Part shown: piece after piece, positions 9,808 through 19,213 of the stretch | Layout: every line of letters starts with the position of its first letter | How positions within the stretch are numbered: the stretch's first letter is position 1 | NCBI RefSeq assembly: GCF_021365465.1 | Contig: NZ_CP089932.1 | Span: forward strand, 1,674,001 to 1,738,000 | DNA: 64,000 nt | Reading direction: 5' to 3' | Source of the DNA: Erwinia tracheiphila | GTDB taxonomy: Bacteria; Pseudomonadota; Gammaproteobacteria; Enterobacterales; Enterobacteriaceae | Program-made: the position numbers and the translations under genes | Notes under the pieces: generated by a model | Databases searched by the model: none | The model's input: the letters and a program-made list of their open reading frames with translations, nothing else | Told to the model about the DNA's origin: nothing

Positions 9808-10611
9808 ATCGGAGTAGATAGTGCTGTGTTGTGCATTTTTCTCATCATTGCTTTTCTTTCTGGGGGCGCCGGGGCTTTTCAAATCCCAACTTTAAGTCTC
9901 TATCTTTCAGCAGAATTACAGGCCAATCCAACTGCAATTAGTTTTTTCTATGCCGTTAACGCAGCCATTGACATTGATGTCAGCTTTTGGTTGGCAGTGA
10001 TGTCAGGTTGCTTTAGTGGACGGCGACATTTACTGATGTTTTGTTACCTGATGGCTATTTTAAATAGTCTGGCTTTTGCCTTCAGTCGTCATTGTTTATT
10101 TTTATTAACCGCGGGGGTGTTTATTGCTGCTGTGGCTAATGCTGGTATACCTCAACTCTTTGCACTGGCAGGAGAATATTGTGAGAAACCAATATTCAAT
10201 GCGCTTATGCGTACCCAGTTATCACTGGCGTGGGTGCTCGCTCACCTCTGGCTTTTAGTATTACCGCCAAAGCGGGCTTTATCTCAATGTACCTGATTAC
10301 TGCTGGCATCTTCACCGCGATATTGCTGATGACGTTTGTACTGCAGGGAAATAAACATCCTGCCATATGTGCTGCCGCCGTCAGCTGTTACAGGCTGTCG
10401 CTATGAACTGAGTTTGTTATTTATTGTCTCGGTGCTCATGTGGAGTTGCAGTGCAATTTATCTTATCGATATTCCAATTTTTATTACGAAACAGCTGGCG
10501 TTGCCCCGGCAAAGTGTCGGGCTGATGATGGGGTTGGCTGCCGCTATTGAAATTCCTGTGATGTTACTGGCCTGTCCCGCCTTTCTGGCAAATTCTTTGG
10601 GTCTGGCATGA
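9808..10611 (+). pseudogene. Set-family sugar efflux MFS transporter, broken
   Basis: Translation in three successive frames gives parts of a SetA/SetB-type sugar efflux transporter: an N-terminal part (GAFQIPTLSLYLSAEL ... SLAWV, to about 10240), then AFSITAKAGFISMYLITAGIF to about 10380, then CRYELSLLFIVSVLMWS ... MMGLAAAIEIPVMLLA to about 10600. At least two frameshifts are needed and the C-terminal half is missing, so it is not functional. No proper start codon with a ribosome binding site is visible. Confidence 0.85.
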
Positions 10612-12010
10612 AGAACAGGCACGGCTCGATAGCCGTTTCAGACGCGCGCTGGGCAAAGATAACTGTATGCTGGGTGAGATGGCGCTTGAGAAAGGGACTT
10701 TGCAGGTTAACTCATTGCTCAGGCTGTTAAATAAAGTAGTAGGTTATGACGGGCAGTTTTTAGGCCAGCTTTACCAGCAGGGTTACTACGCCACCTTGTC
10801 GGACTACTTCAGATTGTTAATCCTGATCGAATATGGTGCGTGTACATGGATGCAAATAACTTGCATTACAAACCGATAGGTTAATTTTACTAAGGTCAGA
10901 ACTTCCGGCAATAAAGCATGTCCCCGGAGGAGGTAAAAATGCCGTATTCCTGAGCTGGCTGAACTGATCATGGCGATGAAGGATGAACCCGCTCTCAGAG
11001 AGATATTTAGATGCCTGAACGAAGCTTATGCAAGGCTGCGAAAGATGTGTCACAAAAAATAAGCCGTGGGAACGGGAGATATTCGCGCTCTTTTATCATT
11101 TGTGGTGTAAACACTGGAAAGTGACTTTTATCATTCATGATGAATTTTCTCAGCGCTATGCTGTATTTTCCTGGGGAGAAAAAGAGGAAATTCTTTTTGG
11201 TGTCAGTGGAATGTGACTGCTTGACGATATTATCAGTGGTGAATATTGCCCGTTATCGGAAAAGGAAATGCTAAGTTACCGGCAGAGCGTGAGCAGACTT
11301 GAAGAAATTGAATGGACGCTGAAAAAAACACTGGGACTGGCGGAGCTAACCGAAGTCTATAGCGTGTTGGAAGTCCCGCGCATCGCTTCTTCATTACAAA
11401 TATGTTCAGATATTGAGCATTTTCATTATTACAACGTGCTGTCGGAGGATGCCTTGCGGGATAAAGTCAACGTGCTTTTCGGACGCTATTTCCTGGAAAA
11501 AATCGTATCAGCATTGCTGGTGGACACTTCTGGCAGCCTGTGGGTCAATGGCAGGATCAGGCAACGTGTGATTGTGGCCCGGGCGCTTCTCTCCCACCAA
11601 TTATTTTCCCCCGGAGTGGAAAGTACCGACGATGTCCGCCAAAAAATTGTCCGTCTGATTTTTAGTGCCAGCTGTCTGGAGTATTGTTCAGTGGCTAATT
11701 CACAGCAGATTGACATTGTTTCACTTCAGCTAGCTCAAAGCATTGAGGCATGGTTGGATTTTATCACTTTAGTTTCTGACCGATGCGGTAACTTTGCTGG
11801 TTTTTTACTGCGGGTAGGGTGGGGGGAGTTTAAGCAGATAAAGGTTGAATCCCTTTATCGCCAGGAATGACACATACTCAACAGTGACTACGACAGTTTT
11901 GTCGAGAAAAACAGCCTTGAATCGGATTATTTTATTGCCACTCTGGCACTGGAACCGGCAGCACGGGGGAAAAGGCTATTTCAGGTTAATAATGCAAGAG
12001 GCGGAGTGAC
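10597..12010 (+). pseudogene. Decayed gene of unknown function, in pieces
   Basis: Protein-like fragments on the plus strand are spread over several frames: WHEEQARLDSRFRRAL...LQVNSLLRLLNK at 10600-10830, LAELIMAMKDEPALREIF at about 10947-11060, LFYHLWCKHWKV...SWGEKEE at 11080-11215, and a 200-codon stretch at 11268-11870 rich in Leu, Ile and Glu, then FVEKNSLESDYF at about 11900. The pieces look like one gene of perhaps 450 codons broken by stops and frameshifts. I do not recognise the family. No signal peptide, membrane segment or known motif is evident. It directly abuts the truncated transporter, suggesting a deletion junction near 10600. Confidence 0.45.
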
Positions 12011-12184
12011 AGGCAAGCCGTCAGCATGCGCTCAGACTTACACTTTGAGTATGGGGAAGCAGTGATGCAGTTGTTTTATACAAAAAGTGGGGGGGGGAGG
12101 TAGCGAGTGCGGCTGCTGTGAACCTTGACAGCACATTTTCGCTGACAGACTTTATTTTCTTGCAAAAGAAATTGCCGTCCCCTG

Positions 12185-12213
12185 AAAAAAACCAGTGAAA
12201 TTCACCGGTTTTT
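12185..12213 (-). terminator. fur intrinsic terminator
   Basis: On the minus strand a hairpin with arms AACCGGTGAA and TTCACTGGTT (one internal mismatch) is followed by a T-run, 15 bases after the fur stop codon. The A-run/T-run on both sides could allow bidirectional use. Confidence 0.8.
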
Positions 12214-12227
12214 AATCTGGTCATGCG

Positions 12228-12674
12228 TTATTGATTGTCGTGAAGTGTTTCATCTTCACGACAATCACCCGTTTCGCAGTGGCCATAAAGATAAAGGCTG
12301 TGGTTGCTTAACTTGATGCCGTGACGTGAGGCAATATCTCGCTGGCGTGTTTCAATAGACTCATCGCTGAATTCGATAACTTTACCGCAGTCAAGGCATA
12401 TCAGATGATCGTGATGCTGCTGCTGAGTCAGTTCAAAGACGGACTTTCCACCTTCAAAATTGTGTCGTGTCACGATGCCTGCATCATCAAACTGGTTGAG
12501 CACGCGGTAGACCGTTGCCAGTCCAATTTCTTCGCCCATATCTATCAGGCGCTTATATAAATCTTCCGCACTGACGTGATGGCACTCTGGTTCCTGAAGT
12601 ACTTCCAGAATCTTTAGTCGTGGAAGCGTAACTTTCAGGCCTGCCTTCTTTAATGCGATGTTATTGTCAGTCAT
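12228..12674 (-). CDS. fur: Ferric uptake regulator Fur
   Basis: Iron-responsive global repressor; with Fe(II) it dimerises and binds Fur boxes. The 148-residue product matches the E. coli length and begins MTDNNIALKKAGLKVTLPRL, a winged-helix DNA-binding domain (1-80), followed by the metal-binding and dimerisation domain with HHDHLICLDCGKV (His-rich site and Cys pair) and the C-terminal CETGDC pair. It lies downstream of fldA on the same strand as in E. coli, 363 bp apart. Intact. Confidence 0.98.
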   Translation of the reverse strand: MTDNNIALKKAGLKVTLPRLKILEVLQEPECHHVSAEDLYKRLIDMGEEIGLATVYRVLNQFDDAGIVTRHNFEGGKSVFELTQQQHHDHLICLDCGKVIEFSDESIETRQRDIASRHGIKLSNHSLYLYGHCETGDCREDETLHDNQ

Positions 12675-13037
12675 GCGGATATTGTCCTGTTACTTTGCTA
12701 ATCACTAAGTGGCTGAAAAACCCTGAACATCGGCCCTGATTAACGAAGCAGTATAGAACCGATGTGCTGAAATGAAAACTGCTGGAAAGCCAGCCGCAGG
12801 GCACTCAGGGAGGTAAGAAAACGGCATTACATCCGGAAAAAGCATTGGCCCTGCATACGGAATTTACATTTCGAACTGACTCTCAGTTGTTGCTTACGGG
12901 CAACGTTGCTGACAGGTCGGGGTGGCTAATGGCGACATTGTACAGTGTCGCAGCTAAAAGTTAAAAAAATGTTCCTGCAGAGCTATAGAAAAAATCATTG
13001 CGCTGTCAGGCGATTAATTGCACCGTAATACACAGAA
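12675..13037 (-). promoter_or_regulatory. fldA-fur spacer, fur promoter region
   Basis: A 363-bp noncoding stretch upstream of fur. A 7-bp inverted repeat ACATCGG...CCGATGT (about 12728-12765) could form a hairpin in the fur leader. The translated leader peptide uof known from E. coli was looked for and not seen with confidence. No Fur box is clear by eye. Confidence 0.4.
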
Positions 13038-13568
13038 TTAAGCATTGAGGATATCGTCGAGCTGCAACTCTTCGTAAATCTGCTTTACCCACTTTTCGGT
13101 GCGTTCATTTGTCAGTTCTGGCTGGCGGTCTTCATCAATGGCGAGGCCGAGAAAATGGGTGTCGTCTGCAAGCCCTTTCGATGCTTCAAAATGATAGCCT
13201 TCTGTTGGCCAATGTCCGACAATAACTGCGCCGTTTGGCTCAATGATGTCGCGAATGGTGCCCATCGCATCACAGAAATATTCAGCATAATCCTCCTGGT
13301 CACCACAGCCGAACAGCGCAACCAGTTTGCCATTGAAATCGATTTCTTGCAGTGTGGGGAAAAAATCATCCCAGTCACACTGTGCTTCGCCGTAATACCA
13401 GGTAGGGATGCCCAACAGCAATATATCAAAGGCTTCCAGATCTTCTTTGCTACTTTTAGCGATATCATGAACTTCGGCAACTTCTTTACCCAGCTGCTTC
13501 TGAATCATTTTTGCAATATTTTCCGTATTGCCAGTATCGCTGCCAAAGAAAATGCCTACGATTGCCAT
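13038..13568 (-). CDS. fldA: Flavodoxin FldA
   Basis: Small FMN-binding electron carrier of the cytoplasm, feeding for example pyruvate formate-lyase activation and IspG/IspH. The 176-residue product has the N-terminal FMN-phosphate loop GSDTGNTEN (residues 9-17) and the conserved acidic surface and aromatic flavin-stacking segments (PTWYYGE, GCGDQEDYAEY). Length equals that of E. coli FldA. It lies upstream of fur in the usual order. Confidence 0.97.
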   Translation of the reverse strand: MAIVGIFFGSDTGNTENIAKMIQKQLGKEVAEVHDIAKSSKEDLEAFDILLLGIPTWYYGEAQCDWDDFFPTLQEIDFNGKLVALFGCGDQEDYAEYFCDAMGTIRDIIEPNGAVIVGHWPTEGYHFEASKGLADDTHFLGLAIDEDRQPELTNERTEKWVKQIYEELQLDDILNA

Positions 13569-13724
13569 GCGTTTAAAACCTCTTAAAATTCAATGATTGA
13601 GATGCTGAACCTACAATATTAACGGTAATGATAACAGACCGTATCGGACTGATAAATGAGGAATGCTCCTGCATTTGTCGCTTTGTGCTCTTGTTTCCAT
13701 TAAGCGATATTTCAGGCAGGGGAC

Positions 13725-14006
13725 TTAGTGTTCTGCATTGTCGAGCTGGACCATAATCATTTCTTCGATCAGTTCACTACGGCTGATTTTACGCTCTTCT
13801 GCCAACCTGTTGAGCGCATCAACAGCATCACTGCTTATTTTTAGCTCCACACGGCGAAGTCCGCGCACTTTATCGCGTTTAAGCTGATTGCGTTTATTTA
13901 TACGTAGCTGCTCACCACGTGCCAGCGGATTAGTTTTAGGACGACCAGGACGACGTTCATCTGCGAACAAATCGATAGTGGTGCGGTCCGTGTTTTCTTT
14001 AGCCAT
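13725..14006 (-). CDS. ybfE: LexA-regulated protein YbfE (ribbon-helix-helix type)
   Basis: A 93-residue basic protein close to E. coli YbfE (97 aa): conserved TIDLFADERRPGRPKTNP, KRNQLKRDKVRGLRRVELK, and a C-terminal RHH/CopG-like segment ISRSELIEEM. In E. coli it belongs to the SOS (LexA) regulon; a CTG-N10-CAG LexA box is not evident upstream here. Biochemical role is unknown. It sits between fldA and ybfF as in E. coli. Confidence 0.93.
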   Translation of the reverse strand: MAKENTDRTTIDLFADERRPGRPKTNPLARGEQLRINKRNQLKRDKVRGLRRVELKISSDAVDALNRLAEERKISRSELIEEMIMVQLDNAEH

Positions 14007-14156
14007 AGAATCGTGATACTGGAGGGCTGAAGTTCAGGTAGTTTGGACTGTTATGCTGTTCGAATCGCAATCCAACCAGCAAAATTTAAGCCGATAATCA
14101 TACCCTGGCAAAACACATGACGACAATAATTTAGCTTTTTCAGCAACTATTTGTTT

Positions 14157-14927
14157 TTACTGTGCAAAAAAACGACGCATTGCACGAAGAACAGGCTCTG
14201 GTTTTTCAGCATGTACCCAGTGACCGGCCCCTGCAATGATATGAGCACGCGCTGTTGGAAATTGTTGCAGCAGCGTATCCCGATATTCATCAGCGAGATA
14301 GGGCGACAATTCTCCCCGTATAAAGAGTGCTGGCCCCTTCCAGGCTGGCAACAACTGCCAGCTAATCAAATTCTCATATTGCGCCTGTAAAACAGGGACA
14401 TTGAAACGCCATCTGCCATCGTGAAAAGACTTAAGTAAAAATTGAATTATGCTTTCATCTTCAATTTCAATGCTGTCACGCATTATTATCGCGGCTTCGC
14501 TGCGTAATGCCGCAGATGACTGACTGACTGCATTAAGCGCTGTGAATATGGCATCGTGGTGGCGTTGTGTATACGCCACAGGTGCTATATCGATCACCAC
14601 TAATTTTTTTACGCGATCGGGAGCGGCCGCGGTAACTGCCATGCCTATTTTTCCGCCCATTGAGTGGCCCACGATGTCGCACTCACCAATACCGAGGTTA
14701 TCCAGTGTTTCCAAAACATCCCGGGCCATCGCGGCATAATGCATTTCAGATGAATGGGGTGACAATCCATGGTTGCGCACATCAAGCATGATGATTTGCC
14801 GCTCTTTCACCAGCCCTCTTGCCAGCACAGCAAGATTATCCAGGCTCCCAAACAGGCCGTGAATCAGTACCAACGGCAGGCCAACCTCATCAGATTGCTC
14901 AGATTGCAAGCGGACATTCAATTTCAT
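14157..14927 (-). CDS. ybfF: Alpha/beta-hydrolase esterase YbfF
   Basis: Cytoplasmic acyl-thioesterase/esterase of 256 residues. The nucleophile elbow GHSMGG places the catalytic Ser at 89; the oxyanion-hole segment LIHGLFGS lies at 21-28, and a C-terminal GAGHWVHAEKP supplies the catalytic His. It is transcribed divergently from seqA, as in E. coli. Intact. Confidence 0.95.
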   Translation of the reverse strand: MKLNVRLQSEQSDEVGLPLVLIHGLFGSLDNLAVLARGLVKERQIIMLDVRNHGLSPHSSEMHYAAMARDVLETLDNLGIGECDIVGHSMGGKIGMAVTAAAPDRVKKLVVIDIAPVAYTQRHHDAIFTALNAVSQSSAALRSEAAIIMRDSIEIEDESIIQFLLKSFHDGRWRFNVPVLQAQYENLISWQLLPAWKGPALFIRGELSPYLADEYRDTLLQQFPTARAHIIAGAGHWVHAEKPEPVLRAMRRFFAQ

Positions 14928-15185
14928 GGCAAAGTTCTTACAGTGTAAAAGAATAGTTAGGGTATCATAGTCGTAATATTTCCTGCTTGTGCAAGCAGGT
15001 AGTTTATCATCACCGTTTTGCGGTATTATCTGACTTTTATCGGCATTAAGTGCTGGCGCTACAACCCGGCAGGATTTAACTTTATAATCCTCGTGTTAGG
15101 ACAGGATTTTTCAACGCGTTTATCGACTGTTTGAAAGGCATGACGCAATCCTGCTCTTATCAGGCAACAACTGTACTGGATCAAG

Positions 15186-15737
15186 ATGAAAACTATCGAC
15201 GTTGATGAAGAGCTTTATCGTTATATCGCCAGCCATACTCAGCATATAGGGGAAAGCGCCTCTGATATTCTGCGCAGAATGCTCAACTTTACTGCAGGAC
15301 AAGATGCATCAGCATTGCAAGGAACGGCGTCATCTTCAACTACGGTGGTGAAAGACGTTGTCAAAGGACAGGACCCGTCTCGCCCACAGGATCGGGTTCG
15401 TGCCATCCGGGAGTTACTCCTCTCGGACGAATATGCTGAACAGAAGAAAGCGATTAATCGGTTTATGTTAATTCTTTCAACATTATATCGTCTCGAACCC
15501 GGCGCGTTTGGTGCTGCTACCGAGTCTCTGTTGGGGCGCACGCGCGTTTATTTTGCTGGCAATCAACAGACTCTGATACAAAATGGCACCCATACCAAGC
15601 CACAGCATATTCCTGGCACACCGTACTGGGTGATAACCAACACCAACACAGGTCGCAAACGAAGCATGATCGAACACATCATGCTGTCAATGCAGTTCCC
15701 TCATGAACTGACTGAAAAAGTTTGCGGCACCCTCTAA
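15186..15737 (+). CDS. seqA: Replication negative modulator SeqA
   Basis: Binds hemimethylated GATC sites, sequesters oriC and limits re-initiation. The 183-residue product (E. coli 181) has the N-terminal multimerisation helix pair (MKTIDVDEELYRYIASHTQ) and the C-terminal DNA-binding domain with GNQQTLIQNGTHTKPQ and the NTNTGRKRSM segment. It is followed 30 bp later by pgm, so the two are likely co-transcribed. Confidence 0.98.
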   Translation: MKTIDVDEELYRYIASHTQHIGESASDILRRMLNFTAGQDASALQGTASSSTTVVKDVVKGQDPSRPQDRVRAIRELLLSDEYAEQKKAINRFMLILSTLYRLEPGAFGAATESLLGRTRVYFAGNQQTLIQNGTHTKPQHIPGTPYWVITNTNTGRKRSMIEHIMLSMQFPHELTEKVCGTL

Positions 15738-15767
15738 CTGATAAATAAGCGTCAGGGAGAAGCCCCA

Positions 15768-17408
15768 ATGGCCAATCACCCCCGTGCCGGGCAACCTGCC
15801 CGGCAGAGCGATTTGATTAACGTTGCACAATTAACTTCACAGTATTATGTCCTGCAACCTGATCCAGGTAATGCGGAACATGCGGTGAAATTTGGCACAT
15901 CTGGCCATCGTGGCAGCGCAGGGCGTCACAGTTTTAATGAAACGCATATCCTGGCAATCGTGCAGGCCATTGCTGAGGAGCGTAAAAAGAACGGTATCAC
16001 CGGCCCCTGTTACGTGGGGAAAGACACCCACGCGTTGTCTGAACCCGCCATTATCTCCGTGCTGGAAGTGCTGGCGGCAAATGGGGTTGATGTGATTGTG
16101 CAGCAGGATAATGGTTATACACCGACGCCTGCTATCTCCAACGCTATTCTTGAGCATAATAAAGCGGGGGGCATGCAGGCTGACGGCATTGTTATCACCC
16201 CCTCTCACAATCCGCCAGAAGATGGTGGCATCAAATACAATCCCCCTAATGGCGGTCCTGCCGACACTAACGTAACGAAAGTTGTGGAGGAACGCGCTAA
16301 TGCTCTGATAAAAGAGGGTCTTCAGGGCGTCAGGCGCATTGCTCTGGATAAAGCCTGGGCCAGTGGCCACTTAACAGAGCAGGATTTGGTGCAGCCATAC
16401 ATTGAAGGCTTGACTCAAGTTATTGATATTCAAGCAATTAAGAAAGCTGGGCTTAAAATTGGCGTTGATCCGCTTGGCGGCTCTGGCATCGCTTACTGGC
16501 AGCGCATCGCAGAGTTTTACAATCTGGATCTGACCATCGTCAACGACTCTATTGACCAGACATTTCGCTTTATGCATCTGGACAAAGATGGCGTCATCCG
16601 TATGGATTGCTCCTCGGAGAGCGCAATGGCTGGCTTGCTGGCACTGCGCGATCAATTCGATCTGGCGTTTGCTAACGATCCGGATTACGACCGTCACGGC
16701 ATTGTTACCCCCTCGGGGCTCATGAACCCGAACCACTATCTGGCGGTGGCGATCAATTATCTGTTTCAGAACCGCCCGCAGTGGGGCAAAGATGTGGCTG
16801 TTGGTAAAACCCTGGTATCCAGTGCGATGATTGACCGCGTAGTGAAGGCTATCGATCGTAAGCTGGTGGAAGTACCGGTTGGTTTTAAATGGTTTGTTGA
16901 TGGCCTGTTTGATGGCAGCTTCGGGTTTGGTGGTGAAGAGAGTGCAGGTGCGTCCTTTCTGCGTTTTGACGGCACGCCATGGTCAACCGATAAAGACGGT
17001 ATCATCCTGTGTCTGTTAGCCGCAGAGATCACCGCGGTTACCGGAAAAAATCCTCAGCAACATTATGATGAACTGGCAGAGCGCTTCGGTGCGCCAAGCT
17101 ACAACCGCCAGCAGGCTTCTGCTACCTCGGCCCAGAAAGCCGCACTGTCCAGGCTTTCACCTGAGATGGTCAGCGCTGATATCCTGGCTGGCGATCCAAT
17201 CACCGCGCGCCTGACTTCGGCTCCGGGTAATGGCGCATCCATCGGTGGTCTGAAGGTGATGACGGAAAACGGCTGGTTTGCGGCACGCCCCTCTGGTACT
17301 GAAGATGCCTATAAAATCTACTGCGAAAGTTTCCTGGGTGCAGAGCACCGTGAAAAAATCGAAAAAGAAGCGGTAGAGATAGTCAGTGAAGTGTTGAAAA
17401 ATGCCTGA
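15768..17408 (+). CDS. pgm: Phosphoglucomutase, alpha-D-glucose phosphate-specific
   Basis: Interconverts glucose-1-phosphate and glucose-6-phosphate, linking galactose use and UDP-glucose or exopolysaccharide synthesis to glycolysis. The 546-residue product has the E. coli length. The phosphoserine loop [11 protein letters not shown] places the active Ser at 146, the metal loop is DPDYDRHG, and the sugar-binding GGEESAG and phosphate-binding RPSGTED motifs follow. GGGAGAAG precedes the ATG. Directly after seqA. Confidence 0.97.
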   Translation: MANHPRAGQPARQSDLINVAQLTSQYYVLQPDPGNAEHAVKFGTSGHRGSAGRHSFNETHILAIVQAIAEERKKNGITGPCYVGKDTHALSEPAIISVLEVLAANGVDVIVQQDNGYTPTPAISNAILEHNKAGGMQADGIVITPSHNPPEDGGIKYNPPNGGPADTNVTKVVEERANALIKEGLQGVRRIALDKAWASGHLTEQDLVQPYIEGLTQVIDIQAIKKAGLKIGVDPLGGSGIAYWQRIAEFYNLDLTIVNDSIDQTFRFMHLDKDGVIRMDCSSESAMAGLLALRDQFDLAFANDPDYDRHGIVTPSGLMNPNHYLAVAINYLFQNRPQWGKDVAVGKTLVSSAMIDRVVKAIDRKLVEVPVGFKWFVDGLFDGSFGFGGEESAGASFLRFDGTPWSTDKDGIILCLLAAEITAVTGKNPQQHYDELAERFGAPSYNRQQASATSAQKAALSRLSPEMVSADILAGDPITARLTSAPGNGASIGGLKVMTENGWFAARPSGTEDAYKIYCESFLGAEHREKIEKEAVEIVSEVLKNA

Positions 17409-17456
17409 GAACACGAAGCCGGCCCCTGATGCCCGTTTCCGTCCTTAATAAGCGGT

Positions 17457-17481
17457 CCTGCCTTCCCGGCAGGGCTTTTTT
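17457..17481 (+). terminator. pgm intrinsic terminator
   Basis: CCTGCC and GGCAGG pair around TTCCC, followed by GC and a run of six T, about 50 bp after the pgm stop. Confidence 0.87.
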
Positions 17482-17716
17482 CGGTTCGATGAAATTTGCC
17501 TGAAGGTTCTTTTTTACCGTCCCGGCTTCTGCTGATTTATTTTTTACGGGCTTGTTCGAATTTTCATTCTCCACCAGCCTGCGGTATAGGTTATGTCTTG
17601 TTGACGCTTCCTGCATATTGCGACCAGCGTTTTCACAGGAACAATTACCCAGTTGAATGCTACACCCTGCCGGAAGTATTATCTGATCTCTTTGGCGTTG
17701 CTGACTGAATAAGCGC
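17482..17716. other. pgm-kdpE spacer, no gene recognised
   Basis: Noncoding sequence between the convergent pgm and kdpE. E. coli has potE and speF at this point; neither is recognisable here. Confidence 0.5.
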
Positions 17717-18400
17717 TCAGGGCACGAAACGATAGCCGACGCCGGTTTCAGTAATGAGGTGGCGAGGTTGAGCAGGATCGACCTCCAGCTTTTGCCGCAA
17801 ATGCCCCATGTAAATACGTAAATAATGGCTGTGTTCGACTGCATTTGGCCCCCACACCTGATTGAGCAACTGACGTTGCGTCATCACTTTACCGGCATTA
17901 TTCAACAGGCTCACCAGCAGTCGAAACTCAATCGGGGTCAGATGGAGTTCCTCTCCGCTTTTGAGGACGCGGCGGGCGGCAATATCGACCTGGACATTGC
18001 TGAAGCTGACTTCCGCTTTTGGCTCCGAGCCATCCCCCCGGCTATATCGCAACGCGACGCGTACGCGTGCTAACAGCTCACCCACTCCAAATGGCTTACT
18101 CAAGAAGTCATCTGCGCCGGCATCCAGTGCGGTGATTTTATCCTGCTCATCGCAGCGTGCGGATAATACAATCACCGGAATAGCGGTCCACTGACGAATT
18201 TCACGAATAAATTCAATGCCATCGCCATCTGGTAACCCCAGGTCAAGGATCACTAAATCGGGTTTCCTGGTTGCGGCCTCAATCAGGCCGCGCTGCAGCG
18301 ATTCTGCATCAAACACGCGCAGATTTCCGTCTTCCAGCGCAACACGTAAAAAACGGCGGATTTCTTTTTCATCTTCAACAATCAGAACTCGAGTTACCAT
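17717..18400 (-). CDS. kdpE: KdpE response regulator, without its kinase gene
   Basis: OmpR/PhoB-type transcription activator of the kdpFABC potassium pump operon. The 227-residue product is full length (E. coli 225): receiver domain with Asp53 as phosphoacceptor (LVILDLGLPDGD), conserved Thr/Ser and Lys (VLSARCDEQDK, FLSKPFG), then a winged-helix output domain ending RHLITETGVGYRFVP. In E. coli kdpD overlaps the 5' end of kdpE and kdpFABC lies beyond. Here the 813 bp upstream encode none of these. The gene is open but orphaned in this window, so it may be a relic or serve another kinase. Confidence 0.95.
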   Translation of the reverse strand: MVTRVLIVEDEKEIRRFLRVALEDGNLRVFDAESLQRGLIEAATRKPDLVILDLGLPDGDGIEFIREIRQWTAIPVIVLSARCDEQDKITALDAGADDFLSKPFGVGELLARVRVALRYSRGDGSEPKAEVSFSNVQVDIAARRVLKSGEELHLTPIEFRLLVSLLNNAGKVMTQRQLLNQVWGPNAVEHSHYLRIYMGHLRQKLEVDPAQPRHLITETGVGYRFVP

Positions 18401-19213
18401 ACTTCGCTCTTTACTTATCCGTGGCCGGAGACAGCCCTCAGCGAAACGCTTATCTGCCAGATGTTGTCAATTTAGCAAATAAAGGCTGGTCGTGCTTGCC
18501 GGGAATAGTGCGGTGATTTTTAAGTTAGCAGATTACCGATATTTTAACTTTTTAGTAACCTGATTATGTTTCAGACAAGAAAAGCGGTGAAATTTCCCGC
18601 AAATTAGTGGTCGGATGAGTATTGACATCCTCCCCGCCCTGAAGGACGGGGATATAAGGCGCATTGGGTAAAGAGACAGCACGATTTTTACTTGCCATCG
18701 TTTCATCTTATCGGGGCTGCCCGCTCCGTCGCTTTTCCCGAAGCCTCGCTTTATATACTGTCAGGCAATGATCTACTGCATCGGCGCTGCACTGAATAAC
18801 ATGCCTTTATCAAACCGCCTTAATGAGGCAAAGGTCATGACGAACTAACAATCACGTCTTATGGTCATCAGCTTACCTGTTGAACTTTATTGCACAAATC
18901 AGAACTTCTTTTCAGGGCTGTTGCTATACGTCAGTGGGGTGCCATTAAATCCGCGTTCACATAAGGCCATTTTATTGCCGGGTTGTGTGCGTGCTCATCA
19001 ACGTATTTTGGCTCTGCCTTATTGCTTTCGGCACGGGAAGCGACTTCTTTTAACGGTTTTTAGCTGGCTGCTGTCAGGCGTTAAAGCGAAGCCGCCTTCT
19101 TTGAAAGCAGTTTTTTACTTATCAACCGTGACATTTTCGAAGCCGACACGCGCGTTGAAGTTAAAATTCAGCTAAACTTAAAACCTATACAGGAAAAAAG
19201 AGATCGTACAACT
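18401..19213. other. Gene-poor 0.8-kb region where kdpDCBA would be expected
   Basis: No recognisable coding sequence on either strand. It contains an IS200/IS605-like end hairpin at 18626-18651 and an imperfect palindrome around 18800-18845 (ATGCCTTT...GCCTTAATGAGGC..AAAGGTCAT). A 104-codon ORF at 18861-19175 has no recognisable product and unlikely composition. Confidence 0.6.
18626..18651. mobile_element. IS200/IS605-type terminal hairpin remnant
   Basis: The segment CATCCTCCCCGCCCTGAAGG and its continuation fold into CCCCG-C-CC / GG-A-CGGGG with a short loop. This is the typical terminal hairpin sequence of IS200/IS605 (IS1341-group) elements. No transposase gene adjoins it, so it is a relic. 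Confidence 0.5.

Noticed and set aside
14007..14156. Possible LexA box upstream of ybfE
   Set aside because: CTGGAGGGCTGAAGTTCAG has spacing 12 rather than 10 between CTG and CAG, so it does not fit the LexA consensus.
18861..19175. 104-codon ORF upstream of ybgA
   Set aside because: Composition atypical for a protein, no family signal, and located in a deletion-scarred spacer.
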